DNA of 16,112 bases, from assembly GCA_003233615.1 (NCBI GenBank), contig QIMB01000031.1, positions 1 to 16,112 on the forward strand, read 5' to 3'. Source of the DNA: Nitrospirota bacterium. Its GTDB lineage: Bacteria > Nitrospirota > Nitrospiria > Nitrospirales > UBA8639. The number at the start of each line of letters is the position of its first letter. The first letter of the stretch is position 1. Of this stretch, positions 15,572 through 16,112 are shown in pieces. The position numbers and the translations under genes were made by a program. Below the pieces are notes generated by a model that had not been told where the DNA came from, did no database searches, and saw only the letters and a list, made by a program, of their open reading frames with translations.

Positions 15572-16090
15572 TTACTTGGGAGATACCACCATATATAAGT
15601 TTCTTCCTTCCATGCGAGGAGGACTTTCAATATTGCCAGCGCCTTTTAACTCCTCAATAACCTTTTGAATCGCTTTGAAGCCAAGCTCTCGATTGGCCAT
15701 TTCGCGTCCGCGGAACATAACCGTAACTTTGGTCTTATTCCCGTCTTCAAGAAAATCACGGATTTGCCGGACTTTTGTCTCCATGTCATGCGTGTCTGTG
15801 CGCGGACGGAACTTAACTTCCTTAACCTGAGTGGACTTTTGGTTAAGTCGCATCCGATGCTCTTTTTTGCTCTGTTCATACTTAAATTTCCCATGGTCCA
15901 TAATCCGGCACACTGGCGGTTCGGCAGTCGGTGCGACTTCGACCAAGTCGTACCCGACTTCCCTGGCTTGCCGGAGGGCTTCAGATGTTTTGAGGATCCC
16001 AAGTTGTTCGCCTTCAGCCCCAATGACTCGGACTTCCGGCACTTTAATGAGATGATTTATTCGTTGTTTGGGAGTAGCCAATCGCGTCAT
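15572..16090 (-). CDS. infC: Translation initiation factor IF-3
   Basis: IF-3 binds the 30S subunit, discriminates start codons and prevents premature 50S joining. Of the 172 residues, about 10-80 form the N-domain (RINHLIKVPEVRVIGAEGEQ, YDLVEVAPTAEPPVCRIMDHGKFKYEQ) and about 85-172 the C-domain (VKEVKFRPRTDTHDMETKVRQIRDFL, MFRGREMANRELGF). It heads infC-rpmI-rplT. The ATG at 16090 has no Shine-Dalgarno, and the frame upstream has no stop up to the window edge, so an upstream start (IF-3 genes often use rare codons such as ATT) cannot be excluded. Confidence 0.94.
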   Translation of the reverse strand: MTRLATPKQRINHLIKVPEVRVIGAEGEQLGILKTSEALRQAREVGYDLVEVAPTAEPPVCRIMDHGKFKYEQSKKEHRMRLNQKSTQVKEVKFRPRTDTHDMETKVRQIRDFLEDGNKTKVTVMFRGREMANRELGFKAIQKVIEELKGAGNIESPPRMEGRNLYMVVSPK

Positions 16091-16112
16091 TCGAAAAGAA
16101 AAGACCCATTTT

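Noticed and set aside
1..16112. CRISPR array, tRNA or rRNA genes, prophage or IS transposase
   Set aside because: No regularly spaced repeats, cloverleaf sequences, rRNA-like segments or transposase frames were seen on either strand.

Overview
The window is 16.1 kb of dense bacterial chromosome, roughly half G+C by eye. It reads as part of a Nitrospirota genome, possibly a moderate-GC Nitrospira-like lineage. That assignment is an inference from the gene content (an archaeal-type PheRS in a bacterium, lar genes, the repeat style) and was not tested by any search.

Layout. (1) 1-1577: the 3' end of a peptidoglycan-binding-like protein, then a convergent small zinc-ribbon membrane protein. A 14-bp perfect dyad separates the two, and a leader with a strong sigma70-type promoter follows. 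(2) 1578-3397: gpsA and larB, overlapping at ATGA. (3) 3372-7025: a minus-strand accessory block. It holds a secreted protein with a FlgD-like Ig fold, a MntA/HepT-type toxin-antitoxin pair with its own promoter, a secreted protein built from two copies of one unrecognised domain, two diverged copies of an intergenic repeat, and a small two-helix membrane protein in AT-rich DNA. (4) 7119-14861: a plus-strand run of larC, pdxA, rsmB, rpe, pheS and pheT with short gaps or overlaps. (5) 14858-16090: infC-rpmI-rplT on the minus strand, ending tail to tail with pheT; the two stop codons overlap within TTAA.

How the genes work together. LarB and LarC make the nickel-pincer nucleotide cofactor, but LarE and any LarA-type enzyme are absent here, and larB and larC are separated by the accessory block. 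GpsA (phospholipid precursor), PdxA (vitamin B6), Rpe (pentose phosphate), RsmB (16S rRNA m5C), PheRS, IF3, L35 and L20 are housekeeping functions.

The most notable point is the PheRS. PheS (519 aa, long N-terminal winged-helix-like extension) and PheT (564 aa, lacking the bacterial tRNA-binding and anticodon-binding end domains) are of the archaeal/eukaryotic form. They lie next to infC-rpmI-rplT, where many bacteria carry their own pheST, but in opposite orientation. The other candidates for something undescribed are the internally duplicated secreted protein and the structured intergenic repeat. I found no clear defence island beyond MntA/HepT, and no CRISPR array, tRNA or rRNA.
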